DNA of 64,000 nucleotides, from positions 1-64,000 of the forward strand of contig JADJTQ010000006.1 in assembly GCA_016711125.1 (NCBI GenBank). Reading direction: 5' to 3'. The notes under the pieces were generated by a model. That model was given only the letters and a program-made list of their open reading frames with translations. It was not told the origin of the DNA and made no database searches. A program made the position numbers and the translations under genes. Position 1 is the stretch's first letter, and every line of letters starts with the position of its first letter. Below are positions 17,271 to 28,687 of this stretch, in pieces. The stretch is from Saprospiraceae bacterium. GTDB taxonomy: Bacteria; Bacteroidota; Bacteroidia; Chitinophagales; Saprospiraceae.

Positions 17271-18903
17271 ATGGCTCAGGTAAAAATAGATCTTGAAGCA
17301 AGTAGAAATGAAGATGTTATCAAACTGGCGATTTCAAAGCTGAATCATCGCTTAGAAGAAATCTATCAGGGAGGTGGCAAAAAAAGAATCGAAAAACATA
17401 AATCAAAAGGTAAACTTACTGCACGTGAAAGAATCAGCCGCCTTCTGGATCCTGAAGCTCCTGTCTTCGAAATAGGAGCTTTGGCGGCATTTAAGATGTA
17501 TAAAGAGGAGGGAGGAGCACCCGCCGCCGGGGTTGTCGTAGTGATGGGGTATATCGAGCAACGGTTATGCATCGTAGTTGCAAATGATGCGACGGTCAAA
17601 GCTGGTGCGTGGTTTCTATGACCGGCAAAGAACTTGCGGGCTCAGGAGATCGCCATGGAGAATCGGATTCCGATCATTTATCTGGTTGATAGTGCAGGAG
17701 TATACCTGCCAATGCAAGATGAAATCTTCCCGGATAAAGAACATTTTGGCCGGATTTTTCGTAATAATGCACGCATGTCTGCACTTGGCATTCCTCAGAT
17801 TGCTGCTGTAATGGGAAGTTGTGTAGCGGGCGGAGCTTATTTGCCAATCATGTCAGATGAATCGCTGATAGTGGAGGGCACAGGTTCTATTTTCCTGGCG
17901 GGTCCTTATCTGGTGAAAGCGGCTATCGGTGAAAATGTAGACCAGGAAACACTTGGCGGTGCTTCGACCCAAAGTGAAATCTCTGGCATTATCGATCATA
18001 AAATGCCTGATGACGAATCATGCCTCGATCGAATAAGGGATTTAGTGAAGCATATTGTTCCCTTTCCACAATTTGGTTTTGTGAGAGCATCTCCAAGACC
18101 TCCGCTGAGCCAGGAGAAATTAATGTCGATCCTACCTGACGACCGGTCAAAACCATACAGTATGGTTGATCTCCTCAAGTGTTTGTTGGATGACTCAAAA
18201 CTTATTCACTACAAAGAAGGCTATGGGAAGACCATCATCTGTGCTTATGCAAACATTGATGGCTGGTCGGTAGGTATCGTAGCAAACAATCGCGAGTTGG
18301 TCAAAACACAAACCGGTGAAATGCAATTTGGTGGTGTGATCTACTCCGATTCCGCTGATAAAGCCGCTCGATTTATTATGCTTTGCAATCAGAAAAAATT
18401 GCCTTTGGTATTTATACATGATGTGACCGGATTTATGGTGGGCAAACGGTCTGAACATGGAGGCATCATTAAAGACGGTGCCAAAATGGTGAATGCAGTG
18501 GCCAACAGCACAGTACCCAAGTTTAGTATTATTGTCGGAAATTCATATGGTGCCGGAAATTATGCCATGTGTGGCAAGGCTTACGATCCGAGATTGATAG
18601 TAGCCTGGCCTACGGCAAGAATTGCAGTAATGGGAGGTGCTCAGGCAGCAGAAGTGCTTTTGCAGATACAGGTTGGTTCTATGAAATCAAAGGGAACCCA
18701 CCAGTGAAGAACAAGAGGCTGAAATGCTGAAAGAAATCAAAGACAAGTATGAAGCGCAGACTTCACCTTACTATGCTGCTGCAAGGCTTTGGGTAGATGC
18801 GATCATTAATCCACTTGAAACCAGAAAGATAATCAGCATGGTTATTGAAGCTGCAAATTATAGCGAGATCGAAAAGTTTAATACAGGCGTTCTTCAGGTA
18901 TAG
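17271..18903 (+). CDS. acyl-CoA carboxylase beta subunit (carboxyltransferase), frame-broken
   Basis: About 544 residues, usual length for the carboxyltransferase subunit of methylcrotonyl-, propionyl- or geranyl-CoA carboxylases, which moves CO2 from carboxybiotin to an acyl-CoA. Signatures: KGKLTARERISRLLDP near residue 47, VDSAGVYLPMQDE near 140, SCVAGGAYLP near 180, the oxyanion region TGFMVGKRSEHGGIIKDGAK near 385, and GNSYGAGNYAMCGKAYDPR near 420. The closest resemblance is to the methylcrotonyl-CoA (MccB) branch. Breaks near 17615 (losses in CC and A runs) and near 18695. Start ATG at 17271. No biotin carboxylase subunit is nearby, so the partner is elsewhere. Confidence 0.9.
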
Positions 18904-18965
18904 TCAAACAAATCGTTTGAGCAATTTCCGATTTTCAACATGAATGTCTAATAATCTAAAATGTT

Positions 18966-20093
18966 TTGCAAAATTATTTAATCAAGACACTTCAGGGTTT
19001 AGAGGAAGTCCTAGCAACGGAAGTACGGGAGCTTGGAGCGATCGACGTAAAAATCGAAAACCGGGCTGTCTCTGCCAGAGGTGATACAAATTTAGGTTAC
19101 CGACTCAACTATTTATGCCGAACTGCTCTTTCGGTTCTCAAGCCAATTGCTACGGGAGAAATCAAAAATGAACGACATCTTTATGAGTTGATGAAGACCA
19201 TAAAGTGGTATGAATGGTTTACTATCAACAAGACTTTCGTCATTGATGTGGTTTGCTATTCTGACCTCTTTATGAATAGTCACTTCCTGGCCCAGAAATG
19301 TAAAGATGCTATAGTCGACCAGTTTCGCGATCGCTTTGGTCGAAGGCCATCAGTTCAGAAAGATGGCGATGTGAAAATCAATGTTTTCATTAAGGGCGAA
19401 GATTGTATTATATCTATCGATACTTCCGGTGCCACCTTATTTAAGCGGGGCTATAGACTGGAGACTGGGCCGGCCCCCATCAACGAAGTTTTGGCTGCAG
19501 GATTAATTTATTTATCTGGCTGGGATCGCAAATTGCCTTTAGTGGATCCGATGTGTGGTGCAGGTACCATTATTATGGAAGCTGCGCTGATGTCTCGGAA
19601 CATCCCGGCTCAATATTACCGGAATGATTTTGCTTTTATGCATCTGCAAGATTTCGATCCCGATGCTTGGAGAGCTATCAAAGATCAAGCAAGACCAAAA
19701 CCTCCAGTTGAGGTCCCGATTTTGATCGGGAGAGAAATTAATCGGCATATTCTGAATTTTGCCAAAGCAAATGCTGAGAAAGCAGGTCTGGAAGGAATCA
19801 TTTGGGAAAAGGGGGATTTTTTCAATTATGTGGCTCAGTCTAAAAACGGAATGCTGATTTTTAATCCACCTTATGATGCCCGGTTAGCTCTCAGCGATGC
19901 CATTGACTTTTATTCGAAAATCGGTGATCATTTCAAAAAGAATTTTTCTGGGTGGCAAGCATGGATTATTTCATCACATTTGCAAGCAATCAAGAGAGTA
20001 GGGCTGAAGCCTTCACGTAAAATTCCCCTGTTCAACGGTCCCCTGGAATGTCGGTTTGTGAAGTTTGAAATGTATGCGGGAAGCCGAGATTAA
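18966..20093 (+). CDS. 23S rRNA guanine-N2 methyltransferase, RlmL-like (THUMP + MTase)
   Basis: 375 residues. N-terminal THUMP domain (GLEEVLATEVRELGAIDVKI onwards, RLNYLCRTALSVL near residue 45), then an SAM-dependent methyltransferase domain with LPLVDPMCGAGTIIMEAAL near 195 (SAM loop) and the catalytic NPPYD near 300. Corresponds to the RlmL (m2G2445) half of E. coli RlmKL; the RlmK half is absent, as usual outside enterics. Start: TTG at 18966; an ATG at 18961 would be in frame if the TTTT run lost a base. SAM-dependent, acts on 50S precursors. Confidence 0.92.
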   Translation: MQNYLIKTLQGLEEVLATEVRELGAIDVKIENRAVSARGDTNLGYRLNYLCRTALSVLKPIATGEIKNERHLYELMKTIKWYEWFTINKTFVIDVVCYSDLFMNSHFLAQKCKDAIVDQFRDRFGRRPSVQKDGDVKINVFIKGEDCIISIDTSGATLFKRGYRLETGPAPINEVLAAGLIYLSGWDRKLPLVDPMCGAGTIIMEAALMSRNIPAQYYRNDFAFMHLQDFDPDAWRAIKDQARPKPPVEVPILIGREINRHILNFAKANAEKAGLEGIIWEKGDFFNYVAQSKNGMLIFNPPYDARLALSDAIDFYSKIGDHFKKNFSGWQAWIISSHLQAIKRVGLKPSRKIPLFNGPLECRFVKFEMYAGSRD

Positions 20094-20318
20094 ATGACAC
20101 AATCAATCGGGCTGGAAAGACAATTCATTAATCTCAGTTAGGTCATCGTCAAACACCGAATTGTGCTTTAAACCACCCTTTCTAATCCTACATCTGATTG
20201 GGGAATTTCTGATTCGAATCAGGTGAATCTTTGACTTTGGTCAGTGCTTTCAGATTTTTTATTCTTGAATTTTGTAGAAGTTTTAAGAATATTAGATAAC
20301 CTGATAAAAGTATCAATC

Positions 20319-20896
20319 ATGAAAAATCTTAGATATTTTTTTGTGACACTGCTAATAGTGCTACCATTATTGATGTTCAGCCAACAACGCTTTTCGTTGG
20401 AGGTGCGAGGTGGTGCTTCGCTAACCACCAAAGACCTGGTAGATGCCGATCTAAAGACCGGATTTGGGCTGGAGGGTATCATGGATTTTCGAATCGTTAA
20501 TCATATCGGAGTTTATGGAGGCTGGGCCTGGAACCGGTTTTCGTCCGATCAATCTTTTGCAGGCACTAGCTCCGATTTTGAGGAGACAGGCTATGCATTT
20601 GGCGTGAAATATTTTGAAACGATCGGATCATCTCCGATTGATGCCTATGTGCGGGTTGGTGCTATTTATAATCATCTGGAGATAGAAAACACAGAGGAGA
20701 TATTGTAGCTGATTCAGGGCATGACTGGGGCTGGCAAGTAGGGGCTGGTCTTGATATTAATTTGTCTGATCGCTGGCAGTTGAGACCAGGTGTCAAGTAT
20801 CAGTTATTGACCAGTGACGTCACTATGAATGAAACCAATCATCAATTTGACTTAAGTTATTTCAACGTCGGATTAGGAGTTGCCTGGCGATTTTAA
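20319..20896 (+). CDS. small outer-membrane beta-barrel protein, one frame break
   Basis: About 192 residues. N-terminal signal peptide MKNLRYFFVTLLIVLPLLMF, cleavage after FSQ, then alternating beta strands (VRGGASLTTKDL, GLEGIMDFRIVNHIGVYGGW, YAFGVKYF) ending in an aromatic C-terminal strand FNVGLGVAWRF that fits an outer-membrane insertion signal. The frame stops at 20708 but continues after a one-base shift near 20697 as GDIVADSGHDWGWQVGAGLD. Opacity/porin-like eight-stranded barrel; function unknown. Confidence 0.8.
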
Positions 20897-20945
20897 GATT
20901 TAGTAGGCAACAAATTGATCAATTTTTGGGACCTATATTAGCATT

Positions 20946-20982
20946 AAAAGAGCACCGCTACAAATGAGAGGGGTGCTCTTTT
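20946..20982. terminator. bidirectional intrinsic terminator
   Basis: Arms AAAAGAGCACC and GGGTGCTCTTTT around a 14-base loop; A-tract on one side, T-tract on the other, between convergent genes ending at 20896 and 21010. Confidence 0.85.
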
Positions 20983-21009
20983 GAATTTTTTGCCAAAAAG
21001 GTATTGACA

Positions 21010-21327
21010 TTATTCAGGCAGGTGATCATATATCTGCACCCTGGACCACAAATGTTTGTAACTCGCAATAAAAAAATGGTGCTCCGGATCATTCTGATAG
21101 ATGTCATGATCTTCTTTATTGCGGAAGAATAAAAGAAGTGCATATTCATAACTATTATCGACAACTTCCCTGGGGGTTCCAGCCGGAGGTCCGATAAATG
21201 AATCCAGGATTGTTTTGCATTTGGTCAATGCCGCAACTCCGACGTGAAATTCCATACGCTCGGTATCAGTGACTTCGTCTTTCATCCAAAAATATACCAT
21301 GTGGATAAATCCAGGTCTTGTGTTCAT
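21010..21327 (-). CDS. Dabb (stress-responsive alpha/beta barrel) family protein
   Basis: 105 residues. Dabb ferredoxin-like fold: PGFIHMVYFWMKDEV near the N-terminus with the family's histidine, central FIGPPAGTPREVVDNSYEYALLLFF, and C-terminal HDIYQNDPEHHFFIASYK. Forms dimers; role unknown in bacteria (some relatives are plant stress proteins or polyketide cyclases). Single gene ahead of a good terminator. Confidence 0.9.
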   Translation of the reverse strand: MNTRPGFIHMVYFWMKDEVTDTERMEFHVGVAALTKCKTILDSFIGPPAGTPREVVDNSYEYALLLFFRNKEDHDIYQNDPEHHFFIASYKHLWSRVQIYDHLPE

Positions 21328-21523
21328 TTGTAATGTGGTTAATTAGTTAATTAGTTAAGGTCGTCTTAAGTCGTTTGATTAGTAAGTGGTTAAATAGTTA
21401 AATCGGTAATTGGTTAATCGAAGTTAATAGGTTAAATCATTTGTCGTTAAATGGTTGGAAGAATTGGCTATTAGTCAATTATTCGAATTCTATATTTTCA
21501 AAATCTACATCTACAATCTACAA
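21328..21523. repeat. AT-rich short-period repeat
   Basis: About 130 bases of degenerate GGTTAATTAGTTAA-like units (21330-21450), then ATCTACAATCTACAATC at 21503-21525, the same short-period type as near 9.4 and 17.2 kb. No gene. Confidence 0.65.
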
Positions 21524-22821
21524 TCAATTCCCATGTCCATATTTTTCTGAATACCGTTTATAAAGGGCTTGTTGTTTATTATCCAGCATCACATTTTTGC
21601 CACTGATGAATGCATGAGTTAAAATACTGGTCCGTATGTCGAGGGCGTCACCTTCCGAGATAAATAATGTGGCATCTTTTCCGATCTCTAATGTGCCGAC
21701 TCTTTGGTCTATTCCCAAAGCCTTAGCTGGATTTAAAGTTATGGTCTTTAGTGCTTCTTCTTTGTCCATGCCGTAAGCCACGGCGGTGCCGGCATAAAAA
21801 GGTAAGTTACGGGCATTGGCTAGTGCATCATCGTGTGAAAGAGTTACCGAGATACCAGCCTTGGTTAATAAATAGGGTAGTTCATAGGGTCTGTCGACGG
21901 GCTCATCAGTTCTGGCCGGTAGGCTATGGGTTGGTGGAATAATAACGGGAATATCCTTTCCTTTTAGAAAATCTGCGACATGCAAAGCCTCTTCGGCAGA
22001 GAGTAATGTAACAGTTTTTATTCCGCTTTCTTTGGCCAGATTAATTGATTCGATGATTTCTTCTGCCTGATTTGCATGAATGAACAGACGCTGTTTTCCG
22101 CTAAATAAACCTTGCATCGCTTCCAGTTTTAGGTTTTTTACTGGATTATTCAATTTGCCATATGCCAGGCATCTTCGAAATGTCTCTTTAATTCATTGAC
22201 CTGCTTGTCATATTCATCATTGGGCTTTGGATCAACGGTAAAGGTGTTGAAGTCAAATTGACGTCGGGTTTTAACTGGCCAATGGAGATGAATACCGATG
22301 TCGGCCGTGTGAGTGGCATCCTCCCAGTTCCAGCCCTCCATTTCCATCACGCTTGATGAGCCGGAGATCAGACCACCCTGAGGTGTTGTCTCTGCCAATA
22401 AAATTCCGTTAAATCTAAAGGTTGGAATTATTTCGGAGTCGGTATTATAGGAGATGACTGACCTTACATTGGGATTGATGGAACCTGTTTCTTGTTGATC
22501 ACGCATTGCCCGGACACTGCTAACCTCGCTTAGGCCAACAATTGAATTGGTTAATATGAATCCGGGATAAATATGTTTTCCGGTCACATCCATTATTTCA
22601 TATCCAGCTGTATTTCCTGCTGCTGATGCGGTTGATACTATGGTCAATTTTCCTTTGTCAAACCCAATGGCCGAAGATTGAATCACTGTGCCATTACCAA
22701 TGTGAGCAGTAGCCCCAGTCAGTAATATGGGTTTTTCCTGAGGTTTAACGGGCGTGGGTACTTGCCCGAAAATACTTCCAATTAATATTGTTGATAGACA
22801 GAATAAAATATATTTCTTCAT
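21524..22821 (-). CDS. exported amidohydrolase-like protein without metal HxH, one frame break
   Basis: About 432 residues over 22821-22150 and 22153-21524, which join near 22150. Signal peptide MKKYILFCLSTILIGSIFG. Composite amidohydrolase layout: N- and C-terminal beta-sandwich strands around a barrel, with LFIHANQAEEIIES near residue 235, SHDDALANARNLPFYAG near 325, NPAKALGIDQRVGTLEIGKDATL near 360. The first metal motif HxH is replaced by LTNSIVG after KHIYPGFI, so the usual binuclear centre is incomplete. Same strand as the larger amidohydrolase upstream, likely an operon. Possibly a peptidase- or imidazolonepropionase-related scaffold; function unknown. Confidence 0.82.
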
Positions 22822-22875
22822 GATTTGCTCCTTTGATGAATTCCTGGGATTTACTCTGAGATTCGATATGTGAGA

Positions 22876-25800
22876 TTAATGCATTTCATGGTTTTCCTCT
22901 CCCAGGACGCTTTCACAATGAATTAGCATCTGTTGTCTGCTAGCTGCAGGCTGAGTTGGCCGGCCAGCTTTTTTATCACCAATCATTTTCTGGATAAGCC
23001 GGGCTCGGTCTTTTTGTAAATCCAGACGCCGTTGCTGGTCGTCGTCTATATCAAAATAAACAATACCATCTACAATGGTCTTTTCTGCTTTGGCATAAAC
23101 CGAAAGCGGGTGGTCTGTCCAAAGGACCACATCGGCATCTTTTCCTGTTTTAATACTGCCCATGCGATCATCAAGGTGCAACATTTTTGCAGGGTTTAAA
23201 GTCACTAGTTTGAGGGCTTCTTCCTCAGATAAGCCTCCATATTTAATAGATTTGGCGGCTTCCTGATTTAATCTCCGGCCCATATTCGCATCGTCTGAAT
23301 TAATCGCAGTGAGCACTCCTTCACGATGTAATATGGCGGCATTATATGGGATCGCATAACGCACTTCCCATTTATAATTCCACCAATCGGAAAAGCTGGA
23401 AGCGGCAGCACCATGCTCCCGCATTTTATCCGCTACTTTATAACCCTCAAGTATGTGGGTAAAAGTATTAATATTAAATCCAAAATCTTCAGCGACCTTC
23501 ATCAGCATATTGATTTCGGATTGTACATAAGAATGACAAGTAATAAATCTTTTTTTATTAAGTATTTCGAGCATTGTTTCATGTACAAGATCTTTGCGTG
23601 GTTTGTCGGCTTTTCCTTTTTCTGCTGCACTCAATGAGTTGTATTTTTTCCATGTCTTTTCGTATTCACGGGCATTGGTAAATGCATCTACATAGATTTG
23701 TTCGACACCCATCCGGCTCTGAGGAAATCTAATAGAGGCATCATTGCCCGACCTCTTTACATTTTCGCCCAAAGCAAATTTGATGAACTCATCTGCGCCA
23801 TTAATTTTTAATTGATCAGGTGCTGCACCCCAGCGCAATTTAATGATGGCTGATTGGCCGCCGATCGGATTAGCTGATCCATGTAAGACCTGGGCCGCGG
23901 TAACTCCTCCAACCAGACCCCTATAGATGTTGATATCTTCTGAATTAAGCTGGTCACTAATACGGACCATTGAAGAGTTTGCCAATACATCGTTGCCTCC
24001 CCCAGCTATATGCGTATGCTCATCGATTATACCAGCTGTGAGATGTTTACCAGTGCCATCAATGATTTCTTCGGCGCTAACCGGAAGATTTTTTCCAATC
24101 CGGACAATCTTACCGTTTTCAAGCAATACATCGGTATTTGCTAAGATGCCGTCTGCTTCGTTGGTCCATACCGTGGTATTCTTGATTAGTATTTTTTTGC
24201 CTTTGACATCGTAGGTGTGCCATAAGCAACAAACGGATAGATTACCTGACCGAGGTTGGCTTTTTCTGCCTGTTTTTCATCTTCTTTTTTGGCTTCATTT
24301 ACATCAATATCACCAGTGCGGGTTGCCGTCCAGTTGACCCAGCTTCCATCTACTATTTGCCCGGTGCCCTGCCAGCCATTTGGTGTTTTCCAGCCCGACA
24401 ACCTAATCTGGTCGGTACCTTTGGCAGGCTTGAAGGTGTAGTTTACCAAGTCCTTTTCCCATTTGGCATTCACGTCGACGCTGGTAGTGTCGTCGAGTTT
24501 TATTTTTGCCTTATTGGATCCGGGTTCTCCTTCGATGTTTAATTCGTAGGTCATACCACCCACGACTAATGCGTATTTTCCGCTATGATTACTTTCTGAC
24601 ATTTCTTTTAATCGATAGGGCAGACCTTGGACCCAGTTTTCATAAATGACAGATTTTTCGGCAAAAATATCACCGTTGGTAATGATAAAATTAGCCAACA
24701 TCCCGGGTTTAAGGCTGCCTACTAAATGTTCGGCGTGCATTAATCTTGCCGGAGTCAGGGTCAGAGCTCTTAATGCTTCTTCCTTGCTCATTCCGGCGGA
24801 TATAGCTTTTTTTAAATTAGACATCATGTCCTTTGGAGTTTTTAACCCATCGGTAGTGATTGCCAATGTGATACCTTGATTACTCAATGTTGCCAGGTTA
24901 GCTGGGGCCAATTCCCAGTGCAACATATCGTCATATGACACACGCTCTGCATCCAGGGGGTTCTCTACATCATAAGCCTCTGGAAAATTGAGCGGAATGA
25001 TCAGGGCTGCTCCGGTTGCTCTAATCTCCTGAATCCGTTGATATTCGTTACCTCCTCCCTTAAGGATGTACTGTACTCCAAATTCATCTCCCATCTTGTC
25101 TGCTCTCAATACATTGATCCAGCTACCTGCGTCAAATATCTGAGGCAATGATTGTTGTTCGATCCAGGCTTCCAGGGCCTGATCGGTAAACGGTTTTTCT
25201 TTAAGGCTACCAAACCAAGCTGCATCGAGGAAAGTTTGTCTCAGCAAAGAGGCATAGCCCATCATGCTTCGGGGATAACTCTGCGTTGTGCTCCCGCGAT
25301 TGAAGGAATATTCAGCTGCTACCCGAGGGATGATGACTTCTTCATTGGCTGTATTTTCTCCCAGAGTGACCAGTGCAGCAGTGCCCCGGGCCAAGCCATC
25401 CTCCCTAAAAGTTGCCACGGTACCAAAGCCTGCTTCGCGAAATGTACCGGCAGACTTGGCGTCCACATTAAACTCTGTGCTGGCGTGATAGTGCGATTTG
25501 ATGGCATCATTGGCATTATATGCTCCCTTGGTCGTTGGCTCGATTTGTTCGGCACCTCCAAAGGGACTACCGCCACGGCTGCGTTCCTGCTTGGGTATGC
25601 CATAGGTAGTGTGCAGGTCAATAAAAGAGGGATAAATGGATTTACCGGCTAAGCTAATCACCTGATATCCGGAAGGAATACCACTTGATTACCGATTTTT
25701 TCGATTTTCCCGTTCCTAATTAAAAGTGTGGCATCGGTGAGTTGTTTTCCCGGTTCGGTGATGATGGTAGCATGAGTAAATGCAAAGGCATCTGCCCGCT

Positions 25801-25900
25801 CATCAAGGACATCATTCCGCGGGAAAGTCTCCTGGGCATGGATGACTATCAGGAACGAAAGCCAGAGGCCAAAGGCAAAGAGGAGTTTTTGAAACTGCAT
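22876..25900 (-). CDS. exported tandem amidohydrolase (about 1000 residues), two frame breaks
   Basis: One gene in three frames: 25900-25658, 25661-24186, 24126-22876. Signal peptide near the start (LLFAFGLWLSFLIVIHA). Two amidohydrolase domains in tandem. The first has a degenerate metal motif, DLHTTYG instead of HxH, though TTDGLK and NPAR-type motifs remain; a beta-rich linker (SGKYALVVGGMTYELNIEGE) follows. The second is complete: DEHTHIAGG (HxH), TCHSYVQSE, THILEGYK, INSDDANMGRRL, NPAKMLHLDDRMGSIKTGKDADVVLW. The break near 24205 closes if the A7 run is one base short (KKILIKNTTVW). Periplasmic zinc hydrolase acting on peptides or amides is likely; substrate unknown. Confidence 0.85.
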
Positions 25901-26050
25901 GATTATGGAGCTTATTAATGAAGGCGGGAAGTTAGAAAAAATCTTTTTACCGGTTCTTATGGGGTTTTTTCTAGCGCCGCATTTCCTAAGCAGGTGTGAC
26001 TGGGGTTGATTGACAAGCTAATTTAACTAATTTGTAATTAAAATACCAAA

Positions 26051-27752
26051 ATGTCTGGAAAGATTCCTGATCAACCTTTTGGTCGCATTGCACTTTGTTG
26101 CAGCGGTGGTGGTTACCGAGCGGCCTCATTTCATCTTGGGGCCATGTCTTATCTGCAAAAATTGCGTTTTGCAGGCCGTCCCTTGCTCGAGAATGTTAAA
26201 GCAATTTCAACGGTGAGTGGAGGTACCATTACTGAGTAATCTATGCCCTGCAAAAACAACAGGGCAAGTCTTTTGACGAGATTTATAATTTTATCGTGGA
26301 TAAGCTACGTAGTTTAGATCTGGTCAGATTGGGTCTGGCCAAACTCAACGATGGGGCGGAATGGACGAATTCGAATAAACGGAAAAACCTGATCAATGCT
26401 TTTGCTGAAATCTATGATGCCGAATTTACAAATGGTGAGACCTTTGATATTTTTGAAAATATGGATCGCAGTCATTTGGAAGAAGTAATGTTTAATGCGA
26501 CCGAATTTAGAACGGGTATTATTTTTCGGTTTCAGAGTGGTGGCCGATTTGGCAATTTTCACCAGTCCGCAAAAAAGTCGATTTGGGGAGAGGTAAAATT
26601 GGCAGATGTGATTGCTGCTTCCTCGTGTTTTACCGGCGGTTTTGAACCCATCGAATGGCCGCGTGACTTTGTCCATTCTGAAGCCTTGAATCTGGCGGAG
26701 GAAGCTCCTTTGATGCATAGTGCAGGCCTAATGGATGGTGGTATTTATGACAATCAGGGTTTGGATAGTATTCTTCTCTCGGAAAACCGGGTTGCAAGTG
26801 AGCCTTATGATTTGATTATTGCATCAGACGTAACCTCACCCTATATGAATCCATTTAAATTTTTAGATGACAAAGGTGACAAGGGATGGCGAAAATGGAA
26901 TTATGCCAGTGTCAGATCGAGGATTATTAAATGGTATAGTCGAATGAAATGGGGTCTTCTCGTTCTATTCTTCATTTCAGCGATGTATCTCTTGATGAAT
27001 TGGAGTGATTCTTTGACAACGGGTATTTTTCTGAGTTTAGGTTTACTTGCTGTAATTCTGCTTTTACTCATGAGCAGGATAAAAAAGAAAATCAGCATTT
27101 ATCTCTCAGATGCCAAAGAATATTTAGAAAAGAGCTTGCCGATGACATCCCAATTGAGGATTTGAAAAGTTTGGAATTCGCAAAAATTCCCTTTAAAAAT
27201 CTGGAACCACTGATTGTCGACCGGATTAAATCTCTGATCACATTGGTGGGTGAGGTATTTTTAAAGACAGTTCGCCGCCTGGTTTATGGCCGACTTTATG
27301 CATCGGAAGCTCATCGATTTCGAAGGATGTCCAATTTAATCCGCGAATTGACCAGGGAAGATTTTGAAGTTAAGCGAGCCCGTGAACGGAATGAGCCCGA
27401 TTATTTTCAGAATATTCCCGGTTGCGATCCAATCCTGATCGGGTCTTATGGTGAGGTTATTGGTGCAAAACTTCAATTGGTGGCCGAGACAGCTACTAGC
27501 TTTGGTACGACCCTCTGGTTTACTAAAACCGAGAAACTCGAAGACACGTTGAATACTCTCATCATCTGTGGTCAGGCCACTATGTGTTTCAATCTGCTCA
27601 GATATTTGGTTGAATTGCGCGGTACACCCGACAATGGTTATCTGGATCTGGCGGCCGAAAAACGAGCCGCCATTGATCATCTTTGGGGTCAGTGCCTGGA
27701 AGACTGGAAGCGTTTTAAGAAGGATCCTGGTTTTATGATACAGGGTACTTAG
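26051..27752 (+). CDS. patatin-like phospholipase with membrane segments, two frame breaks
   Basis: About 566 residues in frames 26051-26239, 26296-27165 and 27162-27752. Patatin core: oxyanion loop CCSGGGYRAASFHLGA, nucleophile serine in STVSGGT, and the catalytic aspartate in LMDGGIYDNQGLDS near residue 235. Two adjacent hydrophobic helices (LLVLFFISAMYLLM, GIFLSLGLLAVILLLLM) at 300-345 suggest a membrane anchor, and a helical C-terminal third of about 200 residues follows. Breaks near 26237 and near 27132 (A4 run one base short, giving EKELADDIPIEDL). Lipid acyl hydrolase, target unknown; the C-terminal third is unfamiliar. Confidence 0.85.
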
Positions 27753-27907
27753 AAATCGATTGAGGGGTGAGTAGGGATGAGGTAGCAGCGATCTTGTGTG
27801 AGTTAAAAATGGGAGAAATCTAAAGGTTAGATAAAAGAGCGATTTGATTGGATATTGACAAGTTGTATGGCATTAATAAGGATAAGTTAGATATAAAACT
27901 GAAGAAC

Positions 27908-28687
27908 ATGGATTTAAGAGCAATGACAAAAATATCACTGTTGTGTGTCCTTGTATTTTATTGTTGCGAAAAACCTGAAAACGATAAGATTACACTAAAT
28001 ATAGAATTTGACATTTCTAGCATTATTTCATTTTCAGATAGTTTACTGGTTACATTTGATGTTGAAGTTTTAAATGGAATTCCACCGTATTATTACGAAT
28101 GGGAAAGTCCTGGTGGTTTAACTGGTAAAGGTCCATTTACATTAATGCTGATTGATGATTTTGAATTTAAACTAAATGTAACTGATTCAAAAGATAATTT
28201 TGTTACAAAAAAATTTCTGTTTGAAACAACTTCATATTTAAGTGATTCGACTTATGATTATAGAAATAAGTATATTGGTGATTACATTTTTAATGTCATA
28301 GCTGAAAGCTATTTTGCTTCCGATGATGGTAGTATTAGCTATCTTTTTGAAGGTACTATAGAAAAGTATTTAAAAAACCGACTATTAATTAAATATTCCC
28401 AGGAGTCGGTTCAATGTGAGTGCAAAACATCAGAGACCTCATCGTGTGGTGGACCAATAGAATCTGACTGCGCACAGAATTGTTTTGAAGACAAATTGTC
28501 TTTCGTAAAAAATTGGGTAAGTCCGATTATATATATTAATGATTCACTCACACTATTTGAAGATTATTCAATGTCTAGAGCCTTTGCGAATGGAAAGTTT
28601 AAATCTGATACGATTGCATTTAAGCTCAGTTATGTTGAGAAAGTATATGGTTACTATCATACAATTAAAGGTGTTAAACAAGAATAA
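27908..28687 (+). CDS. AT-rich putative lipoprotein with Ig/PKD-like domain
   Basis: About 259 residues (or 254 from the ATG at 27923). Signal peptide ending LVFYCCEKPEN with a lipobox-like cysteine. The middle looks like an Ig/PKD-type strand set (GIPPYYYEWESPGGLTGKG, FEFKLNVTDSKDNFVTKKF). A cysteine-rich patch (CECKTSETSSCGGPIESDCA) sits near residue 180. Codon use is clearly more AT-rich than in neighbours, a sign of different origin. Cell-surface lipoprotein; function unknown. Confidence 0.65.
   Translation: MDLRAMTKISLLCVLVFYCCEKPENDKITLNIEFDISSIISFSDSLLVTFDVEVLNGIPPYYYEWESPGGLTGKGPFTLMLIDDFEFKLNVTDSKDNFVTKKFLFETTSYLSDSTYDYRNKYIGDYIFNVIAESYFASDDGSISYLFEGTIEKYLKNRLLIKYSQESVQCECKTSETSSCGGPIESDCAQNCFEDKLSFVKNWVSPIIYINDSLTLFEDYSMSRAFANGKFKSDTIAFKLSYVEKVYGYYHTIKGVKQE

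Noticed and set aside
25152..25652. 166-residue plus-strand open frame
   Set aside because: Lies wholly antisense to the strongly supported amidohydrolase and has no domain.
26314..26718. 134-residue minus-strand open frame
   Set aside because: Antisense shadow of the patatin gene.
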